Shown here piece after piece: positions 26,073 to 33,895 of a stretch of 64,000 nt of DNA. The DNA comes from Lachnospiraceae bacterium (GTDB lineage: Bacteria > Bacillota > Clostridia > Lachnospirales > Lachnospiraceae). Under the pieces are notes generated by a model. The model did no database searches. It was given only the letters and a program-made list of their open reading frames with translations, and was not told where the DNA came from. Each line of letters begins with the position of its first letter. The stretch's first letter is position 1. The position numbers and the translations under genes were made by a program. The stretch is taken from contig JAJQDT010000071.1 of the NCBI GenBank assembly GCA_021202075.1, positions 1-64,000 of the forward strand. The letters run 5' to 3'.

Positions 26073-27014
26073 ATGAATAAATTGAGTTTACCGAAAATCG
26101 CACTGGGTGCCTGGGCATGGGGCAACGACGGCACCTTTGGAAATGCAGTCACTCCGGAGCAGATGAAGCCGGTCTTTGATGCCGCAATGGAAAACGGCCT
26201 GAACCTGTGGGATACTGCTCTTGCCTACGGCATGGGTACCAGCGAAAAGATGTTGGGCGGCCTGATTGCCGGACTTGACAGGGACAGCTACATCATTTCT
26301 GATAAGTTCACGCCGCAGTGTGCGGATTATGGTGCGGCTGACCCTGTTGGCGATATGTTGAAAACGGAGCTTGGCTTCCTTGGAATTGAGAACATGGATA
26401 TTTACTGGCTCCATAACACTGTGGATGCCGTCAAGTGGATTACCGCCATTGCGGAGTATTTTGAGGGCAAAGAGAACGTCCCCATGCTGGGCGTTTCCAA
26501 CCACAATCTCGCGGAAATTAAGCAGGCTGACGAAATTCTGAGAAGCCACGGTCTGAAGCTCTCCGCTGTCCAGAATCATTACTCTATCATCAACCGGTCT
26601 TCGGAGGATTCCGGTATTCTGGATTATTGCAGAGAAAACGGGATCGTATTCTTCTCCTACATGACGCTGGAGCAGGGAGCGCTGTCCGGCAAGTACGATA
26701 CAAAGCACCCCATGCCTGCCGGTTCTGACCGCGCCAGAACTTATAATCCGGTTCTGGACAAGATTGAAGTGCTGAATGCAGAGCTTGCGAAGCTGGCTGA
26801 CAAGTATCAGGTGGCTCCTGCTCAGATTCCTGTTGCGTGGGCCATCGGCAAGGGAACCCTGCCGATCATCGGAGTCACAAAAGTCTCCCATGTGGAGGAC
26901 GCTCTAAAGGCTGTAAATATCACGCTGACAAAAGATGAAATTGCAAGCCTGGAAAGCACTGCGGATTCTCTGGGGCTGAACCTGATCCGCTACTGGGAAA
27001 AGGAAATGAAATAG
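26073..27014 (+). CDS. Aldo/keto reductase
   Basis: NADPH-dependent reductase of aldehydes or ketones, 313 residues, TIM-barrel. The catalytic tetrad is visible: Asp and Tyr in WDTALAYGMGTSE (about 47 and 52), Lys in DKFTPQ (about 77) and His in YWLHNTVD (about 113). The C-terminal cofactor site is IIGVTKVSHVEDAL. ATG at 26073 follows AAAAGGAG; the longer reading frame overlapping the previous gene is rejected. The substrate is unknown. Confidence 0.92.
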   Translation: MNKLSLPKIALGAWAWGNDGTFGNAVTPEQMKPVFDAAMENGLNLWDTALAYGMGTSEKMLGGLIAGLDRDSYIISDKFTPQCADYGAADPVGDMLKTELGFLGIENMDIYWLHNTVDAVKWITAIAEYFEGKENVPMLGVSNHNLAEIKQADEILRSHGLKLSAVQNHYSIINRSSEDSGILDYCRENGIVFFSYMTLEQGALSGKYDTKHPMPAGSDRARTYNPVLDKIEVLNAELAKLADKYQVAPAQIPVAWAIGKGTLPIIGVTKVSHVEDALKAVNITLTKDEIASLESTADSLGLNLIRYWEKEMK

Positions 27015-27026
27015 GGGGTAGTTTTC

Positions 27027-27557
27027 GTGAATGTTGTTATGATAAACGGAAGCCCGCGGGCGAAAGGAAATTCTGATCTGCTCTGTGACGAATTTGCCCG
27101 TGGCGCAAGAGAATCCGGCCATACGGTGGAAAAGATTTCTTTGCGGGAATACACGTTCAATTCCTGCAAGGCGTGCTATGCGTGTTTTCAGACCGGCAAA
27201 TGTGTTCAGAGAGATGACATGGCGTCCATCCTTGAGAAGGTGAAGCAGGCCGAGGTACTGGTTCTGGCCTCTCCCACTTATTTCATGACCATGAGCGGAC
27301 AGATGAAGATTTTCATCGACCGTCTGCTCCCGGAATGGCAGGGACTCGGCGGCAAGGAGGTCTATGTGATCGTCACCGGGCATGACGGAAAGGCGGGGCT
27401 GAAACGCACTGCAACAGATCTGGTGGACATTTTCGGCTATCTTGGGAACCACGTCAATCCTGTGATCTGGGGCGAAGGGGTCTGGAAAAAGGGCGAGGTA
27501 CTTGGAACAAAGGCAATGGACGAGGCTTACCAGGCAGGAAAGCGGCTCGGACGATAA
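27027..27557 (+). CDS. Flavodoxin-fold NADPH-dependent FMN oxidoreductase with four-cysteine motif
   Basis: A 176-residue NADPH-dependent FMN reductase-type protein. The FMN phosphate loop is GSPRAKGNSD near residues 8-17. The segment SCKACYACFQTGKC (about 46-59) has the C-x2-C-x2-C-x5-C spacing seen in iron-sulfur flavoproteins, so a 4Fe-4S cluster is likely. LASPTYFMTMSGQMK is the conserved second loop. GTG start at 27027 after GGGGG. It should move electrons between NAD(P)H, FMN and a cluster. Confidence 0.86.
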   Translation: MNVVMINGSPRAKGNSDLLCDEFARGARESGHTVEKISLREYTFNSCKACYACFQTGKCVQRDDMASILEKVKQAEVLVLASPTYFMTMSGQMKIFIDRLLPEWQGLGGKEVYVIVTGHDGKAGLKRTATDLVDIFGYLGNHVNPVIWGEGVWKKGEVLGTKAMDEAYQAGKRLGR

Positions 27558-27577
27558 CAGAAAGGCAGGTATTAAAT

Positions 27578-28057
27578 ATGAGCAAGACTTTAGTCACTTA
27601 TTTCAGCGCCAGCGGGGTTACGGAAGCTGTAGCCAAAAAACTGGCCGAGGCTGCAAATGCAGACCTTTATGAAATCAAACCGGAGGTTCCGTATACGGAT
27701 GCTGACTTAAACTGGAACAACCGAAGCAGCCGCAGCAGCGTGGAGATGAATGACCTCTCCAGCCGCCCCGCGCTGGCAGATAAGAACGCGGATGTTTCTG
27801 CATATGATACCATTCTGCTGGGCTTCCCCATCTGGTGGGGCCTTGCGCCAACTATCATCAATACGTTCCTGGAGAGTTATGATTTTTCCGGTAAGAAAAT
27901 CGTCCTCTTTGCAACCTCCGGCGGAAGCGGCCTGGGCCGGACGGCTGACGGACTCAGAAAATCAGTCGCTCGAAGCTGCACGATTATTGATGGGAAAATC
28001 CTGAGCAGCAGGGATTCCGTATCGACCCTGAAAAAGTGGGTGGAGCGTGTACTGTAA
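27578..28057 (+). CDS. Flavodoxin
   Basis: A soluble flavodoxin of 159 residues. The phosphate-binding loop is YFSASGVTEAVAKKL (about residues 8-22), the flavin-facing loop FPIWWGLAPT, and the second FMN loop ATSGGSGLG. It is of the short type common in gut Clostridia. It closely resembles the flavodoxin domain of the lipoprotein encoded downstream, so one may derive from the other. ATG at 27578. Confidence 0.9.
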   Translation: MSKTLVTYFSASGVTEAVAKKLAEAANADLYEIKPEVPYTDADLNWNNRSSRSSVEMNDLSSRPALADKNADVSAYDTILLGFPIWWGLAPTIINTFLESYDFSGKKIVLFATSGGSGLGRTADGLRKSVARSCTIIDGKILSSRDSVSTLKKWVERVL

Positions 28058-28077
28058 ATGAAAGGCGGGTGTCAAGA

Positions 28078-28614
28078 GTGAACATTGTGGTTTTAGAAGG
28101 AAGCCCGAACCGGAATGGTTCCTCCAATTTTCTGGCTGAGCGGTTCGCCGACGGCGCCAGGGAAAGCGGACACACTGTGCGTATCATTGACGCCGCCCAT
28201 GCACGTATCGCTCCCTGCACCGGCTGTGTAAGCTGCGGCTATGAAGGACCCTGTGTGCAGAAAGACGAGATGGAGCAGATAAGGGCGGAAATCCTGCGGG
28301 CGGATATGATGGTGTTTGTCACGCCGCTCTATTATTACGGAATGACGGCACAGTTAAAAACGCTGATTGACCGCTTCTGTGCTTTCAACAGCAGCATTCA
28401 GCAGAAGCATATGAAGTCTGCTCTGCTGGCTGTCGCCTGGAACAATGATAACTGGACATTTGACGCTCTGGAGGCACACTATAAAACCCTTGTCCGCTAT
28501 CTGAACCTGGAGAACTGCGGTGAGGTTTTAGGCCGGGGATGCGGAACGCCGTGGATGACAAAGCGAAGCAAATACCCGGAGCAGGCTTATCGTCTGGGCA
28601 AATCATTGATTTGA
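28078..28614 (+). CDS. Second flavodoxin-fold NADPH-dependent FMN oxidoreductase with four-cysteine motif
   Basis: A 178-residue paralogue of the protein at 27027. The FMN loop is GSPNRNGSSN. PCTGCVSCGYEGPC carries the C-x2-C-x2-C-x4-C motif, and TPLYYYGMTAQLK is the flavin-binding loop. GTG at 28078 is chosen, with AAAGGCGGG at 28060-28068; a start at 28036 would overlap the flavodoxin gene and add an odd N-terminus. Likely iron-sulfur flavoprotein-like. Confidence 0.84.
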   Translation: MNIVVLEGSPNRNGSSNFLAERFADGARESGHTVRIIDAAHARIAPCTGCVSCGYEGPCVQKDEMEQIRAEILRADMMVFVTPLYYYGMTAQLKTLIDRFCAFNSSIQQKHMKSALLAVAWNNDNWTFDALEAHYKTLVRYLNLENCGEVLGRGCGTPWMTKRSKYPEQAYRLGKSLI

Positions 28615-28627
28615 GGAGGTCTTGTCG

Positions 28628-29350
28628 ATGAAGAAATGCATAGCCCTTATTTTAACGTTGATGTTGGTATTTGGCATGACCGCCTGTGGAAGCAACGCGC
28701 AGGATTCTGCTGACGAAAATGAATCTGCATCTTCTGTGCAGACATCAGAAAATGAAACGGAAACGACAGAAGAACCGGAAGAGACAGAACAGGCTGACAA
28801 CGAAGCCGCAGAATCCGAGCCGGAGGAAACGGAACTGTCAGAGGCAGAAACCGAACAATCCCGCGCCCTTGTGGTTTATTTCTCCGCTACCGGGAATACG
28901 CAGGCTGTCGCGGAAGAACTGACGGCGCAAACCGGTGCTGATCTCTATGAAATCGTGCCGGAAGAACCATACACAGATGATGACCTGAATTACAGTGACA
29001 GCACCACACGCGCTACGGTAGAGCAGAATGACCCGGATGCCAGACCTGCCATTTCCGGCAGTATCCCGAATCTGGATCAATACGACACGATTTATATAGG
29101 TTATCCCATCTGGTGGGGCGATATGCCGCGCATCCTGTATACTTTCTTTGATGCCTGTGACTTTTCCGGGAAAACAGTTGCACCATTTTGCACCAGTGGC
29201 AGCAGCGGCCTGTCCGGAACGGTTGACACGATAGAAGGTCTGGAGCCGGATGCCATAGTGACGGTCGGACTGTCTGTAAAAGGTGCTGACGCCTTTGACG
29301 CAGCAGATGATATTTCACAGTGGCTCGACGAAATCGGGCTTGCACAGTAA
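28628..29350 (+). CDS. Lipoprotein flavodoxin (surface-anchored)
   Basis: A flavodoxin carried on the outer face of the membrane. It has 240 residues, with a signal peptide ending in the lipobox LVFGMTAC (lipidated Cys near 19). A strongly acidic Glu/Thr/Ser linker follows (about 20-75), then a full flavodoxin domain (YFSATGNTQAVAEEL; YPIWWGDMPR; CTSGSSGLSG). Flavodoxins are normally cytoplasmic, so the export signal is unusual. ATG at 28628 with GAGGAGG at 28613-28619. It may move electrons at the envelope, for example to an extracellular flavin acceptor. The fold is clear; the role is inferred. Confidence 0.88.
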   Translation: MKKCIALILTLMLVFGMTACGSNAQDSADENESASSVQTSENETETTEEPEETEQADNEAAESEPEETELSEAETEQSRALVVYFSATGNTQAVAEELTAQTGADLYEIVPEEPYTDDDLNYSDSTTRATVEQNDPDARPAISGSIPNLDQYDTIYIGYPIWWGDMPRILYTFFDACDFSGKTVAPFCTSGSSGLSGTVDTIEGLEPDAIVTVGLSVKGADAFDAADDISQWLDEIGLAQ

Positions 29351-29360
29351 GGAGGACGAA

Positions 29361-30398
29361 ATGCAGTATATTCAGTTAGGAAATTCGGATTTACAGGTGT
29401 CCCGCATCTGCATGGGATGCATGGGATTTGGGGATGCGTCGAATGGCCAGCACAGCTGGACGATTGACGAGGAACATTCCCGTCAGATTATCAAAAGAGG
29501 GCTGGAGCTTGGAGTCAACTTCTTTGATACGGCCATCGCCTACCAGAGCGGCACCAGCGAGCAGTATGTGGGCCGCGCACTGCGGGATTTCGCAAAGCGG
29601 GATGACGTGGTTGTTGCGACAAAATTTCTGCCGCGCACGCAGGACGAAATCAAGGCGGGGATCACCGGTCAGCAGCATATCCAGCGAATGATCGACAAGA
29701 GCCTGGAAAACCTCGGCACGGATCATGTGGATTTGTATATTTATCATATGTGGGACTACGAGACGCCCCTGTATGACATCATGGATGGCCTGAACCAGGC
29801 GGTCAAGGCAGGAAAAACCAGGTTTATCGGCATATCCAACTGCTTTGCCTGGCAGCTTGCGAAAGCAAACGCACTGGCGGAAGCCAACGGATTCGCAAAA
29901 TTCGTCTCCGTCCAGGGACACTATAACCTGATCTTCCGCGAGGAGGAGCGGGAAATGGCGGAACTTTGCCGGGCAGATAACATTGCGTTGACACCGTACA
30001 GTGCATTAGCCAGCGGACGTTTATCCAGACATTCGGGAGAAACCTCCAAGCGCCTTCAGGAGGACAGCTACGCAAAGTTCAAATACGACGCCACCGAAGC
30101 GCAGGATGCCATAATCATCGAGCGCGTGGCGGAGTTGGCAGAGCGCCACGGGGTATCCATGACAGAGGTTTCCCTCGCATGGCTGCTGACGAAAGTGACA
30201 TCTCCTGTGGTGGGCGCTACCAAACTGCACCATATCGAAGGCGCAGCAAAGGCAGTCGATTTACAGCTTTCTGACGAAGAACTTGCCTGGCTGGAGGAGC
30301 CTTATGTTCCCCATGCACTGGTGGGAGTGATGGCGCAGAACACTGCCGCCGCTGCGAAAGAAAGCCATGTGTGGTCAACCGGTAATCAGAAAATCTGA
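29361..30398 (+). CDS. Aldo/keto reductase (second)
   Basis: A 345-residue NADPH-dependent reductase, longer than and only distantly similar to the one at 26073. Catalytic residues: Asp and Tyr in FFDTAIAYQSGTSE (about 56 and 61), Lys in VVATKFLP (about 88) and His in LYIYHMWD (about 129). The cofactor site near the C-terminus is VVGATKLHHIEGAA. It follows the lipoprotein after 10 bases with GGAGG at 29351. Likely reduces reactive carbonyls or a specific quinone-like substrate. Confidence 0.92.
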   Translation: MQYIQLGNSDLQVSRICMGCMGFGDASNGQHSWTIDEEHSRQIIKRGLELGVNFFDTAIAYQSGTSEQYVGRALRDFAKRDDVVVATKFLPRTQDEIKAGITGQQHIQRMIDKSLENLGTDHVDLYIYHMWDYETPLYDIMDGLNQAVKAGKTRFIGISNCFAWQLAKANALAEANGFAKFVSVQGHYNLIFREEEREMAELCRADNIALTPYSALASGRLSRHSGETSKRLQEDSYAKFKYDATEAQDAIIIERVAELAERHGVSMTEVSLAWLLTKVTSPVVGATKLHHIEGAAKAVDLQLSDEELAWLEEPYVPHALVGVMAQNTAAAAKESHVWSTGNQKI

Positions 30399-30414
30399 AG
30401 ATTGGAGGAAATTG

Positions 30415-31185
30415 ATGATGGAAAAAATAGTACAGACAGCAGGACGGAATGCCCTTGGAGAATTTGCGCCGGATTTTGCTCACTTTAATGATGACATTCT
30501 TTTCGGCGAGGACTGGAATAATCAGGACATCGACCACAAGACACGCTGTATCATTACCGTGGTAGCACTGATGTCCTCCGGCATTACGGATTCTTCTCTG
30601 AAATATCATCTGGAAAATGCGAAAAAAGCCGGTGTGACAAAGAAGGAGATCGCTGCGATCATCACCCATGCGGCATTTTACGTGGGTTGGCCGAAAGCAT
30701 GGGCGGTCTTTTATATGGCAAAGGAGGTCTGGGCAGAGAACGCGGATGACGCAGCAGCTCCCACTGATGCAAAGGCGGCTCATGTTGCTGAAATGATATT
30801 CCCAATAGGCGAGCCGAATGATGCCTTTGCGCAGTATTTTATCGGCCAGAGTTATCTCGCTCCTGTGTCCACCAGTCAGGTTGGCATCTTCAACGTGACC
30901 TTTGAGCCGGGATGCCGCAATAACTGGCATGTTCATCACGCTGATAAAGGCGGCGGTCAGATTCTGATCTGTGTGGCCGGACGCGGATATTATCAGGAGT
31001 GGGGCAAAGAGGCTGTAGAGATGAAGCCTGGTGACTGCATTAACATTCCTGTTGGTGTGAAACACTGGCACGGTGCTGCGCCGGACAGTTGGTTTTCTCA
31101 TCTGGCAGTCGAGGTGCCGGGAGAAAACGGGTCGAACGAGTGGCTTGAGCCAGTAGATGACAGTCAGTATGGCATTTTGAAGTAA
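30415..31185 (+). CDS. Carboxymuconolactone decarboxylase-cupin fusion protein
   Basis: A 256-residue two-domain protein. Residues 1-125 form an AhpD-like alpha-helical domain (FAHFNDDILFGEDW, TRCIITVVALMSSG, and HAAFYVGWPKAW), but without the CxxC of peroxidase-active AhpD. Residues 135-256 form a cupin with metal-binding motif 1 (WHVHHADKGGGQIL) and motif 2 (PGDCINIPVGVKHWHGA). It is last in the redox operon. Such fusions occur with aldo/keto reductases and flavodoxins; the reaction is not established. Confidence 0.87.
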   Translation: MMEKIVQTAGRNALGEFAPDFAHFNDDILFGEDWNNQDIDHKTRCIITVVALMSSGITDSSLKYHLENAKKAGVTKKEIAAIITHAAFYVGWPKAWAVFYMAKEVWAENADDAAAPTDAKAAHVAEMIFPIGEPNDAFAQYFIGQSYLAPVSTSQVGIFNVTFEPGCRNNWHVHHADKGGGQILICVAGRGYYQEWGKEAVEMKPGDCINIPVGVKHWHGAAPDSWFSHLAVEVPGENGSNEWLEPVDDSQYGILK

Positions 31186-31224
31186 GGCTTTTAGGGCTGT
31201 TGCCATGATGATGTTGCATTTCAC

Positions 31225-31353
31225 CAAATAACAGCGTTCCGCAGGAATGCGTAGCCACCACGCCAGTGGTGTTCTTCAAAAATGGGGATTGGGGATATGC
31301 CCCAACAAGCAAAAAACCGTCAGACCGCCGGAAGGCGGAATGGCGGTTTTTTT
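31225..31353 (+). ncRNA. Four consecutive hairpins ending in a terminator (candidate structured RNA)
   Basis: Hairpins in order: GCGTTCC-GCA-GGAATGC near 31229, ACCAC-GCCA-GTGGT near 31257, TTGGGG-ATATG-CCCCAA (31289-31305), and the long terminator stem 31311-31352 with inner stem CCGCC-GGAA-GGCGG. A further stem GACTTTG/CAAAGTC follows at 31354-31373. The last hairpin is a bidirectional terminator for the redox operon. The others are unexplained and could be part of a structured 3' region or an independent small RNA. No promoter could be fixed. Confidence 0.35.
31311..31353. terminator. Bidirectional terminator of the redox operon
   Basis: A-run and T-run flank a 12-bp outer stem (31311-31322 with 31341-31352) and a 5-bp inner stem with a GGAA loop. 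It lies 126 bases after the stop of the last redox gene. Confidence 0.8.
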
Positions 31354-31463
31354 GACTTTGTATAGACAAAGTCCCTGCTTGCGACTTAGTGAAATTTTGT
31401 ATATTCTGATGCTGGTCACACCTGAACTGATACCGATAATAAGGGGCTTTGCATTGAATACCA

Positions 31464-31542
31464 CATTCGCCCTGCACTTGTTCAAAAATCACGAAAAATC
31501 TTGGAGAGCTACCTATTCAACGAAAGTTGGATGATGTATAAT
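31464..31542 (+). repeat. Diverged repeat copy A (left side of the 31.5-39.9 kb cargo)
   Basis: Related to 39886-39956. Shared blocks are CATTCGCCCTGCACTTG (copy B differs at three bases), TTCAAAAA, GGAGA, and a hairpin with a GNRA-type loop (TTCAAC-GAAA-GTTGGA, 31516-31531) just before TATAAT (31537-31542). A gap of about 8 bases separates the copies in the middle. It may be a promoter with a hairpin, or the scar of a module that moved as a unit. Confidence 0.5.
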
Positions 31543-31603
31543 GGGTGCGGCGGATGAACAAACAGAATATCTGCACTCGGTTAAAATGGGATAAAATAGT
31601 GAT

Positions 31604-31618
31604 GCAACGGTGCGTTGC
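31604..31618. promoter_or_regulatory. Palindrome before the XRE regulator gene
   Basis: GCAACG-GTG-CGTTGC is a perfect 6-bp inverted repeat, 84 bases before the start of the XRE regulator gene. It is a candidate operator for that regulator. The stretch 31354-31603 otherwise holds only the hairpin at 31354-31373 and repeat copy A, with no gene. Confidence 0.35.
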
Positions 31619-31701
31619 GCCTGTTCCTGCGTGCGTTGGTAGACAGGAAGCGACTCGTCTGCTATGATTTTTTCATAATCAAAGTAACAGGAGGAGACGT
31701 T

Positions 31702-32499
31702 ATGACGCTCGGAGAAAAAATACAAAAATTGAGAAAACAGCAGGGACTTTCTCAAGAAGCACTTGCAGAGAAGGTGACTGTTACGCGCCAGACAATTTCA
31801 AAATGGGAATTGGGCCAATCCACACCAGATTTAGATTTTATCGCCCAGCTTAGCGACATTTTTGGTGTGACCTCTGATTATCTTATCAAAGAAGATATGA
31901 CTGAGCCAGACGAATTGCCATATAAGAAGTGCCAATATCGCCTATCCGAAAGAGGAAAACGGACTATTCTGATATTGTTTTCTGCGATGGCGTTAGCTGC
32001 GATTTGCATATGCCTGATTTGCGACTATTTTACTGCGGAAAAACTCTCATGGTCTATGATTTCCGCTTCTGCAATTATAGCCGCATGGTTTGTTGTTCTT
32101 CCTTCTCTGACAGCTAAAGAAAATATTATTTTCAAAACATTGTTAGCTGCCAGTATTGTACCTGTTCCCCTTTTAGCGATACTTGCGTTGCTTCTGAACA
32201 GCCTGGTCATTTTCACAATGGGGACTTGCATTACAGCTGTTTCGGTTATTGCGCTTTGGGCAATTTATGGAATTTTTCGTAAATGCCATAAGAAACTTTG
32301 GCGTGCTTTTGGCTACGCTCTATTAGTTATGATACCTACGCCGATCGCTATTACATTTATCGTAGATGGCTTCATTCCGGAAATACAGCATGAGATAACA
32401 TCTATTATATTTAACAGCGCAATTACACTTGCCTTGGCTCTTGTGTTTTTGGGCTTGGATTATCTGTTTTCCCGAAAGAGGGAGGAAACACAAAAATGA
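31702..32499 (+). CDS. XRE-type membrane-bound transcriptional regulator
   Basis: A 265-residue protein. Residues 1-65 are a Cro/CI helix-turn-helix (MTLGEKIQKLRKQQGLSQEA, TVTRQTISKWELG). A short linker leads to about six membrane helices (residues 95-260). This architecture suggests a regulator that senses the membrane or an embedded ligand. ATG at 31702 follows CAGGAGGAG (31689-31697); longer frames are rejected. The gene is AT-richer than the conjugation module. It is coupled to the hydrolase gene by a 4-base overlap. Confidence 0.88.
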   Translation: MTLGEKIQKLRKQQGLSQEALAEKVTVTRQTISKWELGQSTPDLDFIAQLSDIFGVTSDYLIKEDMTEPDELPYKKCQYRLSERGKRTILILFSAMALAAICICLICDYFTAEKLSWSMISASAIIAAWFVVLPSLTAKENIIFKTLLAASIVPVPLLAILALLLNSLVIFTMGTCITAVSVIALWAIYGIFRKCHKKLWRAFGYALLVMIPTPIAITFIVDGFIPEIQHEITSIIFNSAITLALALVFLGLDYLFSRKREETQK

Positions 32500-33101
32500 G
32501 GGTTGTCTTTCTTCATGGTTTAGGACAGACAGCGAGGGACTGGCAACCAGTTGTTAAGTGTATGTCACAGTCTGACGTGGACTGCCCGGAACTTTTTTCA
32601 CTGACAGCAGGGGATTTTACCTATTCGAGCATTTTGTCAGGACTTGAAAATTTATATGAACAGGAAACAGAGCCGTTTATACTTTGTGGGCTTTCGTTAG
32701 GAGGCGTTCTGGCGATTGATTACGCGATCAGGCACAAGAACAAAGTGTCCTCGCTCGTTTTGTTTGGCACACAGTATAAGGTTCCGACCTTGCTTATAGA
32801 TTTTCAAAACCTTATATTCCGTATCATGCCACGCAACTCATTTAACAGCATGGGGCTGTCAAAAAGCAACACAATAAAGTTAGCCCATTCCATGCGCTCA
32901 CTGGATTTTGGCGACAGGCTATGTGAAATAGCTTGCCCAGTAACAATTATTTGCGGCGAAAAGGATAAAGCGAACATGAATGCATCCAAACAACTGAATG
33001 TTTTATTGCCGCAATCAAAGTTGTATATCATTCCGGGCGCAGGACACGAAATCAATAAATTCGCGCCAGAAGCTATTTCCTCTATAATCAATAGTATTTG
33101 A
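32496..33101 (+). CDS. Alpha/beta hydrolase
   Basis: A 201-residue hydrolase with the nucleophile elbow GLSLGG (Ser near 66), Asp in CGEKDKAN (about 156) and His in GAGHEIN (about 184), giving a complete catalytic triad. The oxyanion region is FLHGLGQ. It lacks a signal peptide, so it acts in the cytoplasm. The substrate is unknown. The start overlaps the XRE regulator stop (ATGA), implying a shared function. Confidence 0.88.
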   Translation: MRVVFLHGLGQTARDWQPVVKCMSQSDVDCPELFSLTAGDFTYSSILSGLENLYEQETEPFILCGLSLGGVLAIDYAIRHKNKVSSLVLFGTQYKVPTLLIDFQNLIFRIMPRNSFNSMGLSKSNTIKLAHSMRSLDFGDRLCEIACPVTIICGEKDKANMNASKQLNVLLPQSKLYIIPGAGHEINKFAPEAISSIINSI

Positions 33102-33159
33102 TGAAAGTGGAAGTGTGAGATGCACCCTGCATAGTAATGAAACGCAAGTATGGGCGTGG

Positions 33160-33195
33160 CGATTTGAGAAATAATTTAGAAACCTGTGCTATCGT
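33160..33195 (+). promoter_or_regulatory. Response-regulator operator and promoter, copy 1
   Basis: A 22-bp sequence (33160-33181, core TTTGAGAAATAATTTAG) identical to 35103-35124. It contains two imperfect direct half-sites (ATTTGAGAA and ATTTAGAA, 12 bases apart), usual for OmpR-type regulators. A -10-like TATCGT (33190-33195) follows 8 bases later. It precedes the response regulator gene, suggesting autoregulation. Confidence 0.6.
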
Positions 33196-33217
33196 TCCAT
33201 GATGGAGGTGCGGTGCT

Positions 33218-33895
33218 GTGAATAAGAGAATACTGATCGTAGATGATGAACCAGACCTGAGCATGATGTTGAAGCGTTTTTTTGAATGGAATCACTATGA
33301 CGTCTCCATTGCCGAAAACGGCTTGCAGGCGATTGAGAAGGCAGGCAATCAGCCCGACCTGATCCTGCTTGACATCAATATGCCCGATCTTGACGGAATC
33401 GAGGTTTGCCGGAGAATTCGTGATTTCGTCTCCTGCCCGATTCTTTTCCTGACCGCACGGGTGGAGGATGCGGATAAGCTGAGGGGGTTTGCCGCAGGCG
33501 GAGACGACTACATCGTAAAGCCGTTTTCCATTGACGAACTGGGCGCACGGGTAGATGCCCATCTGCGCCGGGAAGAACGGCGTCAGCGCAATCGGGTGAG
33601 GACGAAGTTCGATGACAACTTTATCATTGACTATACCGCAAAGGAAGTCTGGTTTAAGGGGGAATTACTCCCTCTGCTGCCCAGAGAATTTGAAATCGTC
33701 GAATTGCTGTCCTCCTATCCTGGACAGTTGTTCAGCAAAGAGCGTATTTTTGAACATATTTGGGATGTGGACAGCGATGCCGATGTAAATGTGATCATGG
33801 AACACATCAGCAAGATACGTTCTAAATTCGCAAAGGCAGGCTGTAAGCCGTATATTCGGACAGTTTGGGGGAGCGGGTACAAATGGGAAAAATAA
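33218..33895 (+). CDS. OmpR-family response regulator
   Basis: A 225-residue two-component regulator. The receiver domain has the acidic pocket VDDEPD, phospho-acceptor Asp near 52 (LLDINMPDLDG), Thr in LTARVED and Lys in YIVKPFS. The C-terminal winged helix (about 130-225) ends YIRTVWGSGYKWEK. GTG start at 33218 after GGAGG (33204-33208). It overlaps the kinase gene by 13 bases. It probably binds the 22-bp sites before itself and before the lipoprotein-ABC operon. Confidence 0.93.
   Translation: MNKRILIVDDEPDLSMMLKRFFEWNHYDVSIAENGLQAIEKAGNQPDLILLDINMPDLDGIEVCRRIRDFVSCPILFLTARVEDADKLRGFAAGGDDYIVKPFSIDELGARVDAHLRREERRQRNRVRTKFDDNFIIDYTAKEVWFKGELLPLLPREFEIVELLSSYPGQLFSKERIFEHIWDVDSDADVNVIMEHISKIRSKFAKAGCKPYIRTVWGSGYKWEK

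Noticed and set aside
31541-31594. 17-codon leader peptide after TATAAT in repeat copy A
   Set aside because: The ATG lies inside the predicted -10 region, so it would not be on the transcript.
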